Made by a program: the position numbers and the translations under genes. From Solirubrobacterales bacterium (lineage in GTDB: Bacteria; Actinomycetota; Thermoleophilia; Solirubrobacterales; Solirubrobacteraceae), in NCBI GenBank assembly GCA_003137075.1, contig PLES01000091.1, forward strand, positions 1 to 45,689: a stretch of DNA of 45,689 nucleotides, given 5' to 3'. Numbering within the stretch: position 1 is the stretch's first letter; every line of letters begins with the position of its first letter. This document shows, in pieces, positions 25,657 to 34,280 of this stretch. A model generated the notes under the pieces. That model made no database searches, had not been told where the DNA came from, and saw only the letters and a program-made list of their open reading frames with translations.

Positions 25657-26130
25657 TCAGAAGGGAATATCGTCATCGGCGGCACCTGCACCCACGGGAG
25701 CGGAGACGTAGTCGCTGGTATCGACTGGGATGTCACTCGAAGCAGCATTTACGCTGCTAGAGAACCCATTGCCGCTACCGCTCGAAGCGTCATCACGCCC
25801 GCCGAGGAACTGCACGGTCTCAGCGATGATATCGACTGCTGAGCGCTTCTGCCCGTCCGTCTCCCATTCGTGCCAGTCAAGACGGCCGTCGATCGCCACC
25901 GGACGACCCTTGCTGAGGTACTTGGCGCAGTTCTCGCCCTGTGCTCCCCAGACCGTTACGTTGAAGAAATTGGGGTCGTCTTCCCACTGCCCGGACGCGT
26001 TGTTCTTGCGGCGACCATTGCACGCGACACGCAGCTTGCAGACGCTCGTGCCGGATGGAAGTGATCGCAGTTCCGGGTCGGCAGTGAGGTTGCCGGTGAT
26101 GATGACCCGATTGATGTTGCTCCCCGCCAT
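25657..26130 (-). CDS. ssb: Single-stranded DNA-binding protein
   Basis: 157 residues. The OB fold covers about 1-112 (INRVIITGNLTADPELR, FFNVTVWGAQGENCAKYL, GRLDWHEWETDGQKR). A Ser/Gly-rich linker leads to the acidic tip DDDIPF, which docks DNA-repair and replication partners. A strong AAAGGAG site precedes the ATG. It lies upstream of rpsR in the usual rpsF-ssb-rpsR order, but a 350-nt gap separates it from rpsF. Confidence 0.95.
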   Translation of the reverse strand: MAGSNINRVIITGNLTADPELRSLPSGTSVCKLRVACNGRRKNNASGQWEDDPNFFNVTVWGAQGENCAKYLSKGRPVAIDGRLDWHEWETDGQKRSAVDIIAETVQFLGGRDDASSGSGNGFSSSVNAASSDIPVDTSDYVSAPVGAGAADDDIPF

Positions 26131-26399
26131 GGAGGGCTCCTTTCAAGAGGTTGCTAAAGCCTGTGGCCGAGTCTAAGCACGGCCTAGGCCGGCTTCAGAG
26201 CGACAGTCGCTAATTGGCACAGATTCGTCACAGGCTCGCCATGAACCCGCTTGCGGGCGCCACAGAGACGCGAATCTCCGTTACGGTCCGTGGGCGCCGG
26301 ATCAAGCGTGGCTAGGACACAGTGAGCGTGGCGTGCGAATGCACGCGAGCGAGCGAGGACAACACCACGCGCCGATCCGCCGCCCACGGGAACGCAAAG

Positions 26400-26429
26400 G
26401 CGCTCCCGGCGTTTACACGGCGGGAGCGC
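26400..26429. terminator. Second hairpin downstream of rpsF
   Basis: Arms GCGCTCCCG and CGGGAGCGC enclose 12 nt. On the minus strand the structure is followed by CTTTG. It may back up the first hairpin in ending the rpsF transcript. Confidence 0.5.
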
Positions 26430-26443
26430 GCAGTTTTGCGGAA

Positions 26444-26465
26444 GCCGAGCCTTGAACGGCTCGGC
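26444..26465. terminator. First hairpin downstream of rpsF
   Basis: A perfect 8-bp stem GCCGAGCC/GGCTCGGC with a 6-nt loop begins 15 nt after the rpsF stop on the minus strand. Probably a terminator or processing hairpin. Confidence 0.5.
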
Positions 26466-26480
26466 CGGCAGGCAGACGAA

Positions 26481-26864
26481 CTAGGCGGCTTCGCTGTCGA
26501 GGGCAGTGCCCACGCCAGCGGTACCAGCCAGAACCGGGGGTGCGCTATCGGGAGCCTCGGGCGTACCCGGCAGGACCTTGATGATCCTGAAGCGAAGCAC
26601 CTCGTCGGCGATCCGCAGACTGTGTGAAAGCGACTCCAGCAGTGAGGTCGGGCCTGTGAACTGCAACAGGTGGTACTCGGCCTCGGTCTGATGGTTGATC
26701 CGGTAAGTCGTCGGACGCTGTCCCCAGGACTGGTTGCGGGAGACGGCGCCACCTGCGCCCGTGATCGCGGCCTCTACATCGGCGACGATCTTTGCGCGTG
26801 CCTCGTCTTCGCTCTTCATCGAGAGCAGCAGGACGAGGTCGTAAGTGATGGGATCTTTGGACAT
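26481..26864 (-). CDS. rpsF: 30S ribosomal protein S6
   Basis: 127 residues from the ATG at 26864. The S6 ferredoxin-like fold is seen as ITYDLVLLLSMK, NQSWGQRPTTYRINHQTEAEYHLLQF and LRIADEVLRFRIIKV. A 30-residue Pro/Ala/Gly tail follows. S6 pairs with S18 on the 30S platform. The open frame runs far upstream, but the family starts at MSKDPITYD. The gene diverges from a YdeI-like gene with a 69-nt gap. No obvious ribosome site. Confidence 0.92.
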   Translation of the reverse strand: MSKDPITYDLVLLLSMKSEDEARAKIVADVEAAITGAGGAVSRNQSWGQRPTTYRINHQTEAEYHLLQFTGPTSLLESLSHSLRIADEVLRFRIIKVLPGTPEAPDSAPPVLAGTAGVGTALDSEAA

Positions 26865-26920
26865 GTTGAAAGGCCCGTCGCTGCGCTCAAAAACGAGCCA
26901 ACTGCCGGGCGACCAGCGAA

Positions 26921-26926
26921 TATAGC
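26921..26926 (+). promoter_or_regulatory. -10-like element TATAGC, leaderless-type
   Basis: TATAGC ends 7 nt before the ATG at 26934. The last base deviates from TANNNT, so this is a weaker member of the set. Confidence 0.3.
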
Positions 26927-26933
26927 AACCGCA

Positions 26934-27521
26934 ATGGCCCCGCGACCGGCTCCTCCCGAACCTACCCTGCTCGAGCTTGCGGACCGTTCCGCCTGGGAGG
27001 CGTGGCTTGAACAGAACCATGCGAGCGACGATGCGGTCTGGCTCCGGTTCGCCAAGAAGGGTGCGCCCCGGGCGACAGTCACTCAGGCGCAGGCAATTGA
27101 GACAGCGCTGTGTTTCGGCTGGATAGACGGCCAGCTCGGAACGGTTGACGAATACTTCTACCGCCAGCGCTTCAGCCACCGCCGTGCGCGGAGCAGGTGG
27201 TCACGGATCAATCGGGACCGGGCGACGGAGCTGATCGCCGCAGGGCTGATGCGTCCTTCCGGGCTCGAGGAGGTCAAGCGCGCCCAGGCGGACGGCCGCT
27301 GGGAAGCAGCCTACGAACCCCAATCGGCGATCGCCGTGCCGCCTGACTTCCAGATCGCGCTCGATGCGAACCCGCCCGCCGCCGAGTTCTTCGCAACGCT
27401 CACCGGCGCCAATCGCTACGCGTTTCTCTATCGGATCGGCGACGCCAAACGGCCCGAGACTCGCACGCGGCGGATCGCCCAGTACACGGAGATGCTCTCG
27501 CAGCGCCGAACGTTGCATTGA
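26934..27521 (+). CDS. YdeI/OmpD-associated family protein
   Basis: 195 residues. Features of the YdeI (Bacteriocin-protection, OmdA) family are present: an N-terminal SAWEAWLEQNHASDDAVWLRFAKKG, the conserved ALCFGWIDGQLG, a FSHRRARSRWSRINRDRA block, and a C-terminal helical domain ending in RTRRIAQYTEML. Family members have been linked to peptide or bacteriocin resistance, with no defined enzymatic activity. Cytoplasmic, no signal peptide. The frame is open upstream into rpsF antisense; the ATG at 26934 matches the family start. Confidence 0.85.
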   Translation: MAPRPAPPEPTLLELADRSAWEAWLEQNHASDDAVWLRFAKKGAPRATVTQAQAIETALCFGWIDGQLGTVDEYFYRQRFSHRRARSRWSRINRDRATELIAAGLMRPSGLEEVKRAQADGRWEAAYEPQSAIAVPPDFQIALDANPPAAEFFATLTGANRYAFLYRIGDAKRPETRTRRIAQYTEMLSQRRTLH

Positions 27522-27616
27522 TCACGAGTGCCACTCATACAGATGGCACAACTTTCGGGGCACGCGTGCGTGCATAACTACAAGAAGTTGCGGCTCAGAG
27601 GTGTGAAACTGCAGTC

Positions 27617-28543
27617 ATGACCACTACAGAGCCTCGCACGCTGACCGAACGCCCACCGACCGGCATGAACCGGACGGAGCGCAATGCCAACCTCGCCGGG
27701 GTGGTGGTTCCGTTCCTTGGTGTGATCGGCGCGATGGTCTTGCTCTGGAATTCGATGGTCAACTGGACCCAGATCGCGATCATGGTTGTGATGTACATGG
27801 TCAGCGCTGTGGGGGTGACGCTCGGCTTCCATCGCCTGCTTACGCATCGTGCGTTCCAGTCCTACCCGTGGGTTGAGTACACGCTCGCGGTGCTCGGCTC
27901 GCTCTCACTTCAGGGCTCGGTCATGGACTGGGTCGCAGACCACCGCAAGCACCACGCCCACACCGACAAGGAGGGCGATCCGCACAGCCCGCACGTCGGC
28001 CATGGCACAGGGTTCAGCGGTTTCTGGCATGCGCACGCCGGCTGGCTGCTCGAGACGCAGGGCCAGGCTGATTGGCGCAAGTACGCCCCCGACCTCTACG
28101 AGGATCCGAAGATGCGCCGGATCGGCAAGCTGTTCCCGCTGATCGCGATCGTCTCGCTGCTGATTCCGACGGTGGCCGGGTTCGTGCTGTCTGGCTTCAC
28201 CTGGAAGGGTGCGCTTGAGGGATACATCTGGGGTGGCCTGGTACGTGTCTTCTTCGGTCACCACGTGACCTGGTCGGTCAACTCGATCTGTCACATCTTC
28301 GGTCAGCGCCGCTTCGACATCGAAGACAAGTCGACCAACGTCTGGTGGCTGGCACCGTTCTCACTCGGAGAGTCCTGGCATCACAACCACCACGCCTTCC
28401 CGCGCTCTGCCTTCCACGGCATGAAGTGGTGGGAGTTCGACATCACCGGGCTGATGATCCGCGGCATGTCTAAGGTCGGACTGGCTTGGAACGTGGTCCG
28501 GATCGCGCCCGAACGCCAGCAGGCAAAGCTTCGCGTCGAATAA
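27617..28543 (+). CDS. Membrane acyl-CoA (Delta9-type) fatty acid desaturase
   Basis: 308 residues. Three histidine boxes for the di-iron centre are intact: HRLLTHR (72-78), HRKHHAHTD (109-117) and HHNHH (255-259). Hydrophobic pairs lie at about 28-68 and 140-200. It inserts a double bond into saturated acyl-CoA or phospholipid chains at the membrane, adjusting fluidity. An AGAGGTG site lies 12 nt before the ATG. It is convergent with otsA; the 51-nt gap shows only a weak GC-rich stem. Confidence 0.93.
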   Translation: MTTTEPRTLTERPPTGMNRTERNANLAGVVVPFLGVIGAMVLLWNSMVNWTQIAIMVVMYMVSAVGVTLGFHRLLTHRAFQSYPWVEYTLAVLGSLSLQGSVMDWVADHRKHHAHTDKEGDPHSPHVGHGTGFSGFWHAHAGWLLETQGQADWRKYAPDLYEDPKMRRIGKLFPLIAIVSLLIPTVAGFVLSGFTWKGALEGYIWGGLVRVFFGHHVTWSVNSICHIFGQRRFDIEDKSTNVWWLAPFSLGESWHHNHHAFPRSAFHGMKWWEFDITGLMIRGMSKVGLAWNVVRIAPERQQAKLRVE

Positions 28544-28594
28544 CTCTCGTTTGCAGGGTCCGCGGCTGTGGGTTGGCGCGGGCCGATCCCTCTA

Positions 28595-30052
28595 CTAACG
28601 CTTGGCCGAATCTGCCTTAGCGCGGATGTCGTGAAGTTGCTCGTCGATCCAGTCGCCCGGATTGCGGGCAGTGATGATCGCCTGCAAACCGTGGTGCCTG
28701 CGCCGCCGCTCGTCGACGGGCATCGTCAGCGCGGCGTGAAGTGAGTCGGCGAGCTCCTGGATGTCAAACGGGTTGACCGAGAGCGCGAACTCGCCCAGCT
28801 CCTCGTGAGCTCCGGTGTTCTCGCTGAGGATCGAGACGCCCGCACGGCCGTTGACCATCGGACCCTCTTTGGCGACCAGGTTCATGCCGTCGAACATCGC
28901 GTTGACCATCAGCACGTCGTAGTGCATGTACTCGGCCACAGCCTCCTCAAGCTCGTCCCGCAGTTTGAGCTGGATCGGCATCCAATCCGGCGAGCCGTGA
29001 CGGTGGTTGACGACAGCCACCACCGCTTCGATCCGCTCCAGATACTCGGCGTATTCCGGCACATCCGTACGGGACGGCATCAGGTGCGCGATGAACGTGA
29101 CCCGCTCCCGGAACTCCGGGTGCTGTTCCAGGAAGACGTCGAACGCCGTGAATCCCCGCAGGATGTTCTTTGAGAGGTCGGCCCGATCGACACGCAGGAT
29201 CAGGTGATCGCGGCGCCGACGAAGCAGCTCCTGCTCGTACTCACGCACCTTGGGAGTGCGAGCAACCGCCCTGACCGCGTCAGCGTCGATCGGCAACGGG
29301 TAGACCCGTGCCCAGACCTCGCGGTCACCGGCCCAGATGAGACCGGTCTTGTGGTCGACCTCAAGCCCCAGCAGGTCCTCGCAGCAGAGCAGGAAGTTGC
29401 GTCGGTAGGAGCTCGTGTGAAAGCCGATGATGTCGTTGGCGAGGATTCCGCGGTACAGGTCTTCCCGCATCACCGCCGGCAGTACCCGCCAGGAGTCGGG
29501 CTGGCTCCAAGGGATGTGGATGAAGTGCGTGAGGAAGACGTCGGGTCGCGCCCGCCGGATCAACGCCGGCAGCGTGTAGAGGTGGTAGTCGTGCGCCATC
29601 ACGACCGGGTGCTCGATCCCCTCAATCTCCTCGAGCACGGCACGAGCCAGGTCCTCGTTGACGACGTTGTAACCAAACTCGAAGGCTTCGGTCTCATTGC
29701 GCCGGATATCCGGCGCGTTGGACTGATCCCAGAGGTAGTGCTGGATGAACCACAGCATTGGGTTCGCGATGATGTTGTAGAAGCGGTCGTAGGCGTCGGG
29801 ATCGGAAGCGACGAGCTTGACGAAATACTCGGTGCCATCCGGGGTTTCGACCGGAAACGGCTGGCCGTCGTGCTCCGCCGACACGCGCGCATCAGCGTCG
29901 GTCATTGCTGAAGCGACCCAGGTGACCTCGCGGTGTGCGGCGAGGCCCATCAGCGCGGTGACGAGACCGCCGCTACCGCGGCGCACCTCGCCGTCTGACT
30001 GGAAGGTCACGGGGCCGCGGTTCGAGACGAGGATTAGTCGATCACTTGCCAT
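28595..30052 (-). CDS. otsA: Trehalose-6-phosphate synthase (GT20)
   Basis: 485 residues, normal length. It opens LILVSNRGPVTFQ, followed by GSGGLVTALMGL, HDYHLYTLPALIRR, HFIHIPWSQPDSWRVLP, GFHTSSYRRNFL and VNAMFDGMNLVAKEGPMVN, all GT20 landmarks. It makes trehalose-6-phosphate from UDP-glucose and glucose-6-phosphate in the cytosol, a step in osmoprotection and cell-wall lipid precursors. A GGGGAC site precedes the ATG. No otsB (HAD phosphatase) is in the window; an inositol-monophosphatase-family gene lies 65 nt upstream on the same strand. Confidence 0.94.
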   Translation of the reverse strand: MASDRLILVSNRGPVTFQSDGEVRRGSGGLVTALMGLAAHREVTWVASAMTDADARVSAEHDGQPFPVETPDGTEYFVKLVASDPDAYDRFYNIIANPMLWFIQHYLWDQSNAPDIRRNETEAFEFGYNVVNEDLARAVLEEIEGIEHPVVMAHDYHLYTLPALIRRARPDVFLTHFIHIPWSQPDSWRVLPAVMREDLYRGILANDIIGFHTSSYRRNFLLCCEDLLGLEVDHKTGLIWAGDREVWARVYPLPIDADAVRAVARTPKVREYEQELLRRRRDHLILRVDRADLSKNILRGFTAFDVFLEQHPEFRERVTFIAHLMPSRTDVPEYAEYLERIEAVVAVVNHRHGSPDWMPIQLKLRDELEEAVAEYMHYDVLMVNAMFDGMNLVAKEGPMVNGRAGVSILSENTGAHEELGEFALSVNPFDIQELADSLHAALTMPVDERRRRHHGLQAIITARNPGDWIDEQLHDIRAKADSAKR

Positions 30053-30117
30053 TTAGTGTCCCCGTCCGCAAACGCTGCGGCATTCGAGTGGCTCCTGGGT
30101 ATTCACGTGCGAGACCA

Positions 30118-31062
30118 CTAGCCGAATACCGCTTGTAGCCGCTCGATACCGGCGTCAATCGCGTCGACCAGCAGTTCGTGCAGCTGCCGCGAGGCGGCGC
30201 TGATCGAAGACATCTGGAAATCATGGCCGGAACCGAGCAGCAGCCGGTCGTCGAGTGGCCGCCCCCACCCGTCGCTGACAACTCCGCCGGCCTCCGTTAG
30301 GCACAGCCAGGGGGCGGCGAGATCGTAGGGCGAGTTGTTCAGAACCTCGCCGCGTCCTACCGCGAGGAACTGATCGAGCATTGCCGGCACGTCGTCAATC
30401 ATCCTCGATCCGACCTCAATCACCGCATCGAGCTGGCCGCTGACGACGCGCGTCATCGCAAAAGCCTGCGATCCGAGCTCGAACGTGCCGCCGCCGACAG
30501 ATGAGCCGTCGATCAGCTCTGCCAACACCTCGGTGGTGGCGCGGGCAGGCCGCCCGCGAAAGCCGTAAGCCCAGAAGATCGAACCCAGATCGACGTTGGT
30601 GCTCAACTCCGCGGGATGGGTGCCAAGCACACCCTCGCCACGCCGCGCGAGGAACCAGGCGCCGGTTTTGATCTCCATCACGCACCCGACTTCGATGTCG
30701 GCCATGGTTGGCTCGCCGTCATCGAGCGGGGCCAGGGCAACCGCTACGCAGGCCGATTCGAGGCCGGCCATGGCCGGCCGGGTGCCGTCGATCGGGTCGA
30801 CCACAAGCACGTGTGTCTCGTCGCCTGCCGGGCTGACCAAGCCCCGGTCCTCCGAGTAGAAGGCGAACCGCGGTGCATGATCAGAGATGAACCGGGCCAG
30901 CTCCGCCTCGGCGAGCTCGTCTACGGCGAAGGTGACGTCGCCACCGGCTCCGGGCGCGAGCTGTTCACGGCCGCTGTGCGAACCCAGTTCAGGTAGCACC
31001 GTCTCGCGCAGACGCCGGGCCAGGGTCAGGACCAGCTGGTCGTGCGTGACGCGCTCGCTCAT
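30118..31062 (-). CDS. Inositol monophosphatase-family phosphatase
   Basis: 314 residues from the ATG at 31062. The lithium-sensitive phosphatase motifs are E71-D72 (YSEDRG), DPIDGTRPAMAG (89-100), and the C-terminal YDLAAPWLCLTEAGG metal site. These bind two or three Mg ions and remove phosphate from inositol-P, fructose-1,6-P2, PAP or histidinol-P, depending on the subgroup. The TRPAM after DPIDG is unlike the TTNF of classical IMPases, so substrate is open. It lies directly upstream of otsA and diverges from a cupin gene with a 38-nt gap. Confidence 0.87.
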   Translation of the reverse strand: MSERVTHDQLVLTLARRLRETVLPELGSHSGREQLAPGAGGDVTFAVDELAEAELARFISDHAPRFAFYSEDRGLVSPAGDETHVLVVDPIDGTRPAMAGLESACVAVALAPLDDGEPTMADIEVGCVMEIKTGAWFLARRGEGVLGTHPAELSTNVDLGSIFWAYGFRGRPARATTEVLAELIDGSSVGGGTFELGSQAFAMTRVVSGQLDAVIEVGSRMIDDVPAMLDQFLAVGRGEVLNNSPYDLAAPWLCLTEAGGVVSDGWGRPLDDRLLLGSGHDFQMSSISAASRQLHELLVDAIDAGIERLQAVFG

Positions 31063-31100
31063 CCCACAAAACAGCTTGGCATGGGTGGGATCATGGCGGC

Positions 31101-31586
31101 ATGACCCGACCGAATGCATTTCAAGATGAGATAAACGCCGAATACGACGATACGGACCCCGAGGGCTACCGCTGTGCTGAGGCACCGTTTGGCAAGGCCA
31201 TCGGCGGCAAGGAGCTGAACGTGCGCCTGTTCGAGCTGCCTGAAGGCCAGAACCTCTGCCCGTACCACTACGAGTACGTGGAGGAGTGGCTGATCGTGAT
31301 GGTCGGCGAGGTTGAGGTGCGCACTCCGACCGGCACCGAGACGGTTCACGCTGGGGAGGTCTGCTGCTTCCCCGCCGGACCCGATGGTGCGCACAAGGTC
31401 TGGAATGAGGGCGCCGCCAGCGCTCGCATCGTGATGTTCTCGCGAGAAGCTGCGCCTGCAGTCTGCGTCTACCCCGACGGTGACAAGGTCGGGGTCTGGA
31501 CCGGCAACGAGCAGGACAAGTGGATGTTCCGCGGGGCCCAGGGCCACCTTGAATATTTCGACGGAGAGCTTCCCGCCAAGCACTAA
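31101..31586 (+). CDS. Cupin-domain protein
   Basis: 161 residues, a cupin barrel. The first motif is CPYHYEYVEEWLIV (53-66) with H56, E58 and E62; the second is AGEVCCFPAG ... GAHKVW with H98. The C-terminal part (WTGNEQDKWMFRG) is conserved in this type of small cupin. It likely binds a divalent metal; substrate unknown. It diverges from the phosphatase gene. Confidence 0.85.
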   Translation: MTRPNAFQDEINAEYDDTDPEGYRCAEAPFGKAIGGKELNVRLFELPEGQNLCPYHYEYVEEWLIVMVGEVEVRTPTGTETVHAGEVCCFPAGPDGAHKVWNEGAASARIVMFSREAAPAVCVYPDGDKVGVWTGNEQDKWMFRGAQGHLEYFDGELPAKH

Positions 31587-31663
31587 GTGGCGCTGGCGCC
31601 GGACCCGCCTGAGAGGCCGCGCATCGCTCGGCAACCGAGGCAGGCTTGCGATTTGTAGGCGGG

Positions 31664-31669
31664 TACCCT
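31664..31669 (+). promoter_or_regulatory. -10 element TACCCT, leaderless-type
   Basis: TACCCT ends 7 nt before the ATG at 31677. Confidence 0.45.
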
Positions 31670-31676
31670 GCATCTG

Positions 31677-33488
31677 ATGGTGGACCCGCGCATCTATCGG
31701 GCTTTGGTGGTGCTGATCGCGTTCGCCGTGATCGTGTTTGGTTTCTCCTTGGAGAGCCAGCCGGGCGGCGTCAGCACCACGCTGGCCCCTGGGCAGTTCT
31801 TCGGATCGACCTACGACACCGCGATGGGGCTCGCGAAGGCCTACGCGAACCGCACCCCGGGAAGTCCCAGCGACAACGCGCTCGCCCAGCACGTGGAGGC
31901 AGAGCTCAAGGGGATCACGGGGTTCCGGGTCTCAACGCAGGAGTTCACCGCCGACACCGCCAGCGGCCAGCAGGTCCTGACCAACGTCTCCGCGACCCGC
32001 GCCGGGCTGAGCGGTGGGGAGATCGTCGTGGTCGCCCACCGCGATAGCGTTCCCCACGCCGGGCGGGCGGTCGCCGATATGACGGGAACCGCAGTGCTGC
32101 TGGATCTGGCGCGGGCGCTATCCGGGGAGTCGCTGACGCAGTCTGTGCTGCTCGTCTCGACGAGCGGTCAGGTCGGCGCTGCCGGCGCCACTGAGCTCGC
32201 CCACTCGCTTTCAAGCCAGCCGGTGGACGCGGTCATCGTGTTGGGCGATCTGGGCGGCGCGCGTCATCGCAACCCGGTTGTGGTGAGCTGGTCCGGCAGC
32301 GACCAGCTCGCGCCGCCGTTGCTGCGCAATACGCTCGCGCGTTATGTCCGCGTCGAGGCGGGCATCAACACCCCACAGACCGGGCTCGCGGGCCAGTTCG
32401 TGCGGTTGGCATTTCCCTTCTCGGTGACTGAGCTGTCGCCGTTCATCGAGTCTGGCATTCCGGCAGTGCTGCTCTCGGTTTCGGGCGACACGCTCACGCC
32501 GGCGGGCACCGCGTCCGTCCCCGGCACCAGCAACCAGGTCGCGAACCTCGGCAGTGCTGTCCTGCAGACCGTCAACGCACTCGACCAGGCTGCGCCGGTG
32601 GCGTCCCCGAGTTCCTACCTGCTGATCGACGGCAAGGTCGTGCCGCTGTGGGCGGTGCGGCTGCTGGTGCTGGCGCTGATCTTGCCGGTCGCCGCGACCG
32701 CCGTCGATGCGCTGGCCCGCACCCGCCGTCGCGGACATTCGATTTTGCGCTGGCTCGGGTGGGTGCTGTGTGGCGCGCTGCCGTTCCTGATCGCACTTGC
32801 GGCGCTGCTTGTTGCGCGGGTCACCAACTTGTTTTCGGCGATGCCCCCGGGTGCGATCGGAGCGCGGGTCGTGCCTGTCACCGGCGGTGATCTGGCGGTG
32901 CTGATCGGCGTGCTGGTCCTGGTCGTGCTTGGTTTCCTGGTGCTGCGGCCGCTGGGGCTACGTGCGATCGCGTCGGCCTACGGTCCGACCGGGCGACGGG
33001 CCGGTGGGGCCGAATCACCCGCCGCCGACGCCGCCGCCGTCGCGCTGACGGTCGTCATGTGTCTGGTCGCGCTGGCGCTCTGGGTGCTGAACCCGTTCGC
33101 GGCACTCTTCCTGATCCCGGCGCTGCATCTCTGGCTGTGGCTGGCGCAGCCGGGCGTTCGCAGTCGCCGCTGGGCCGTGCTAGTGATGACCCTGCTGGCC
33201 GTGTTGCCGGCGTTGCTGGTCGTGATCTACTACGCGAACGCCTACGGTCTGACCCCGCCGGGCCTGCTCTGGAGCGGCGCCCTGATGATCGCCGGCGGTG
33301 CGATGCCAGTGGCTATGGCCGCCTGCTGGGCGCTGGCGCTCGGCTGTCTCGCCAGTGCCCTGGTGATCGCCGTTCGCAGCGTCCACTCCGCCGCCTCAGC
33401 GGCGCAGGCGCCGGTAACGGTACGCGGGCCGGCGAGTTATGCGGGACCGGGCTCGCTCGGCGGAACGAAGTCGGCACTGAGGCGATGA
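31677..33488 (+). CDS. Degenerate M28-peptidase-like domain fused to multi-TM region
   Basis: 603 residues. One N-terminal membrane helix (9-24) leads into an extracytoplasmic domain (about 40-310) that follows M28 zinc aminopeptidases: IVVVAHRDS with H121 and D123, then GRAVADMTGTAVLLDLARAL. Where M28 enzymes have the catalytic Glu pair (DGEE.GLLGS), this protein has STSGQVGAAG (161-170), and the late His (SDH.PF) is SVTELSPF. It is therefore probably not an active peptidase. About seven hydrophobic helices follow (about 320-580). The sortase gene starts 4 nt after the stop, so the two are likely one unit. Function unknown; a binding or scaffold role is inference. Confidence 0.72.
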   Translation: MVDPRIYRALVVLIAFAVIVFGFSLESQPGGVSTTLAPGQFFGSTYDTAMGLAKAYANRTPGSPSDNALAQHVEAELKGITGFRVSTQEFTADTASGQQVLTNVSATRAGLSGGEIVVVAHRDSVPHAGRAVADMTGTAVLLDLARALSGESLTQSVLLVSTSGQVGAAGATELAHSLSSQPVDAVIVLGDLGGARHRNPVVVSWSGSDQLAPPLLRNTLARYVRVEAGINTPQTGLAGQFVRLAFPFSVTELSPFIESGIPAVLLSVSGDTLTPAGTASVPGTSNQVANLGSAVLQTVNALDQAAPVASPSSYLLIDGKVVPLWAVRLLVLALILPVAATAVDALARTRRRGHSILRWLGWVLCGALPFLIALAALLVARVTNLFSAMPPGAIGARVVPVTGGDLAVLIGVLVLVVLGFLVLRPLGLRAIASAYGPTGRRAGGAESPAADAAAVALTVVMCLVALALWVLNPFAALFLIPALHLWLWLAQPGVRSRRWAVLVMTLLAVLPALLVVIYYANAYGLTPPGLLWSGALMIAGGAMPVAMAACWALALGCLASALVIAVRSVHSAASAAQAPVTVRGPASYAGPGSLGGTKSALRR

Positions 33489-33492
33489 AGCG

Positions 33493-34191
33493 ATGAGCCG
33501 CGGGCGCCGCCTGATCTCCGCCACGCTGATGCTCGCCGGCGCGCTCCTGCTTGCAGACGTGCTGGTCACGCTTGTCTGGCAGGAGCCGGTAACCGGTCTG
33601 ATCGCGATCGTCAAACGTCACGACCTCAACCGTCGCTATCTCAGCTACAGCTCGATGCCGTTGACCAACGGCGAACAGGTGTCGCTGCAGCGGCTTGCAA
33701 ACGCCGAGGAGCGAATCGCCTTCCTGGCACGTCAGGATGCGCAGCGTGTCCCCAACGGCGCGGCGATCGGCCGCCTCACGATCCCCGGGATCGGGGTCGC
33801 CTACGAGATCGTGCAGGGCACCAGCACCGGTGACCTCGAGCTCGGTCCGGGGCACTACTCGTCGACCGCTTTCCCTGGGCTGGGCGAAACCGTCGCGATC
33901 GCCGGCCATCGCACCACCTACCTCGCGCCCTTCCGCAACATCAACGAACTCCACAGGGGCGACCGGATCGAGCTGCAGATGCCCTACGGCACATTTCACT
34001 ACGTGGTTGAGAGCCAACGCGTGGTCACGCCCAACGCCTGGTGGATCACCCGAAACCTCGGTTACGAGCGGCTTGTGCTGTCTGCTTGCAACCCGCTCTA
34101 CAGCGCCTCACAGCGGATCGCCGTGTTCGCGCGCCTCGCGTACGTGCAGCCCTCCGCCGCCGTGCTTGCGAGCTCATCGGTCCCCGCCTAG
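33493..34191 (+). CDS. Sortase (class E/F-like)
   Basis: 232 residues. An N-terminal signal anchor (about 6-28) precedes the sortase beta barrel. The catalytic triad is H139 in AGHRTTY, C199 in VLSACNP and R208 in ASQRIAVF. The normal TLxTC motif is VLSAC here. Sortases cut sorting signals and join proteins to peptidoglycan or to each other. No LPxTG-like substrate is encoded in the window. It starts 4 nt after the M28-like gene, so its partner or substrate presenter may be that protein. Confidence 0.88.
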   Translation: MSRGRRLISATLMLAGALLLADVLVTLVWQEPVTGLIAIVKRHDLNRRYLSYSSMPLTNGEQVSLQRLANAEERIAFLARQDAQRVPNGAAIGRLTIPGIGVAYEIVQGTSTGDLELGPGHYSSTAFPGLGETVAIAGHRTTYLAPFRNINELHRGDRIELQMPYGTFHYVVESQRVVTPNAWWITRNLGYERLVLSACNPLYSASQRIAVFARLAYVQPSAAVLASSSVPA

Positions 34192-34219
34192 AACCTTGGT
34201 CGAGTTTTATCCGAAGGGT

Positions 34220-34246
34220 TAAGTGGCGCAAGGGTTCTGCCGATGA
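34220..34246 (+). promoter_or_regulatory. Sigma-28 (FliA)-like promoter for flgM-like gene
   Basis: TAAG (34220-34223), a 15-nt spacer and GCCGATGA (34239-34246) closely match the flagellar consensus TAAA-N15-GCCGATAA. Transcription would begin about 34253, leaving a short leader with an AAGGAGG site (34263-34269) before the ATG at 34281. This placement rules out the upstream ATG at 34257. Confidence 0.65.
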
Positions 34247-34280
34247 GAACCGCAGGATGAGCAAGGAGGACGAATCCAAC

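Larger units (their letters stand above)
26131..26480 (-). other. 350-nt gap between rpsF and ssb
   Basis: This gap is unusually long for a block that is often tightly packed. Near rpsF it holds two hairpins (annotated separately). The rest, toward ssb, shows only short dyads, a possible TAGACT hexamer and the ssb ribosome site. I see no supported coding frame. The ssb-rpsR-rplI genes probably have their own promoter here. Confidence 0.6.
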
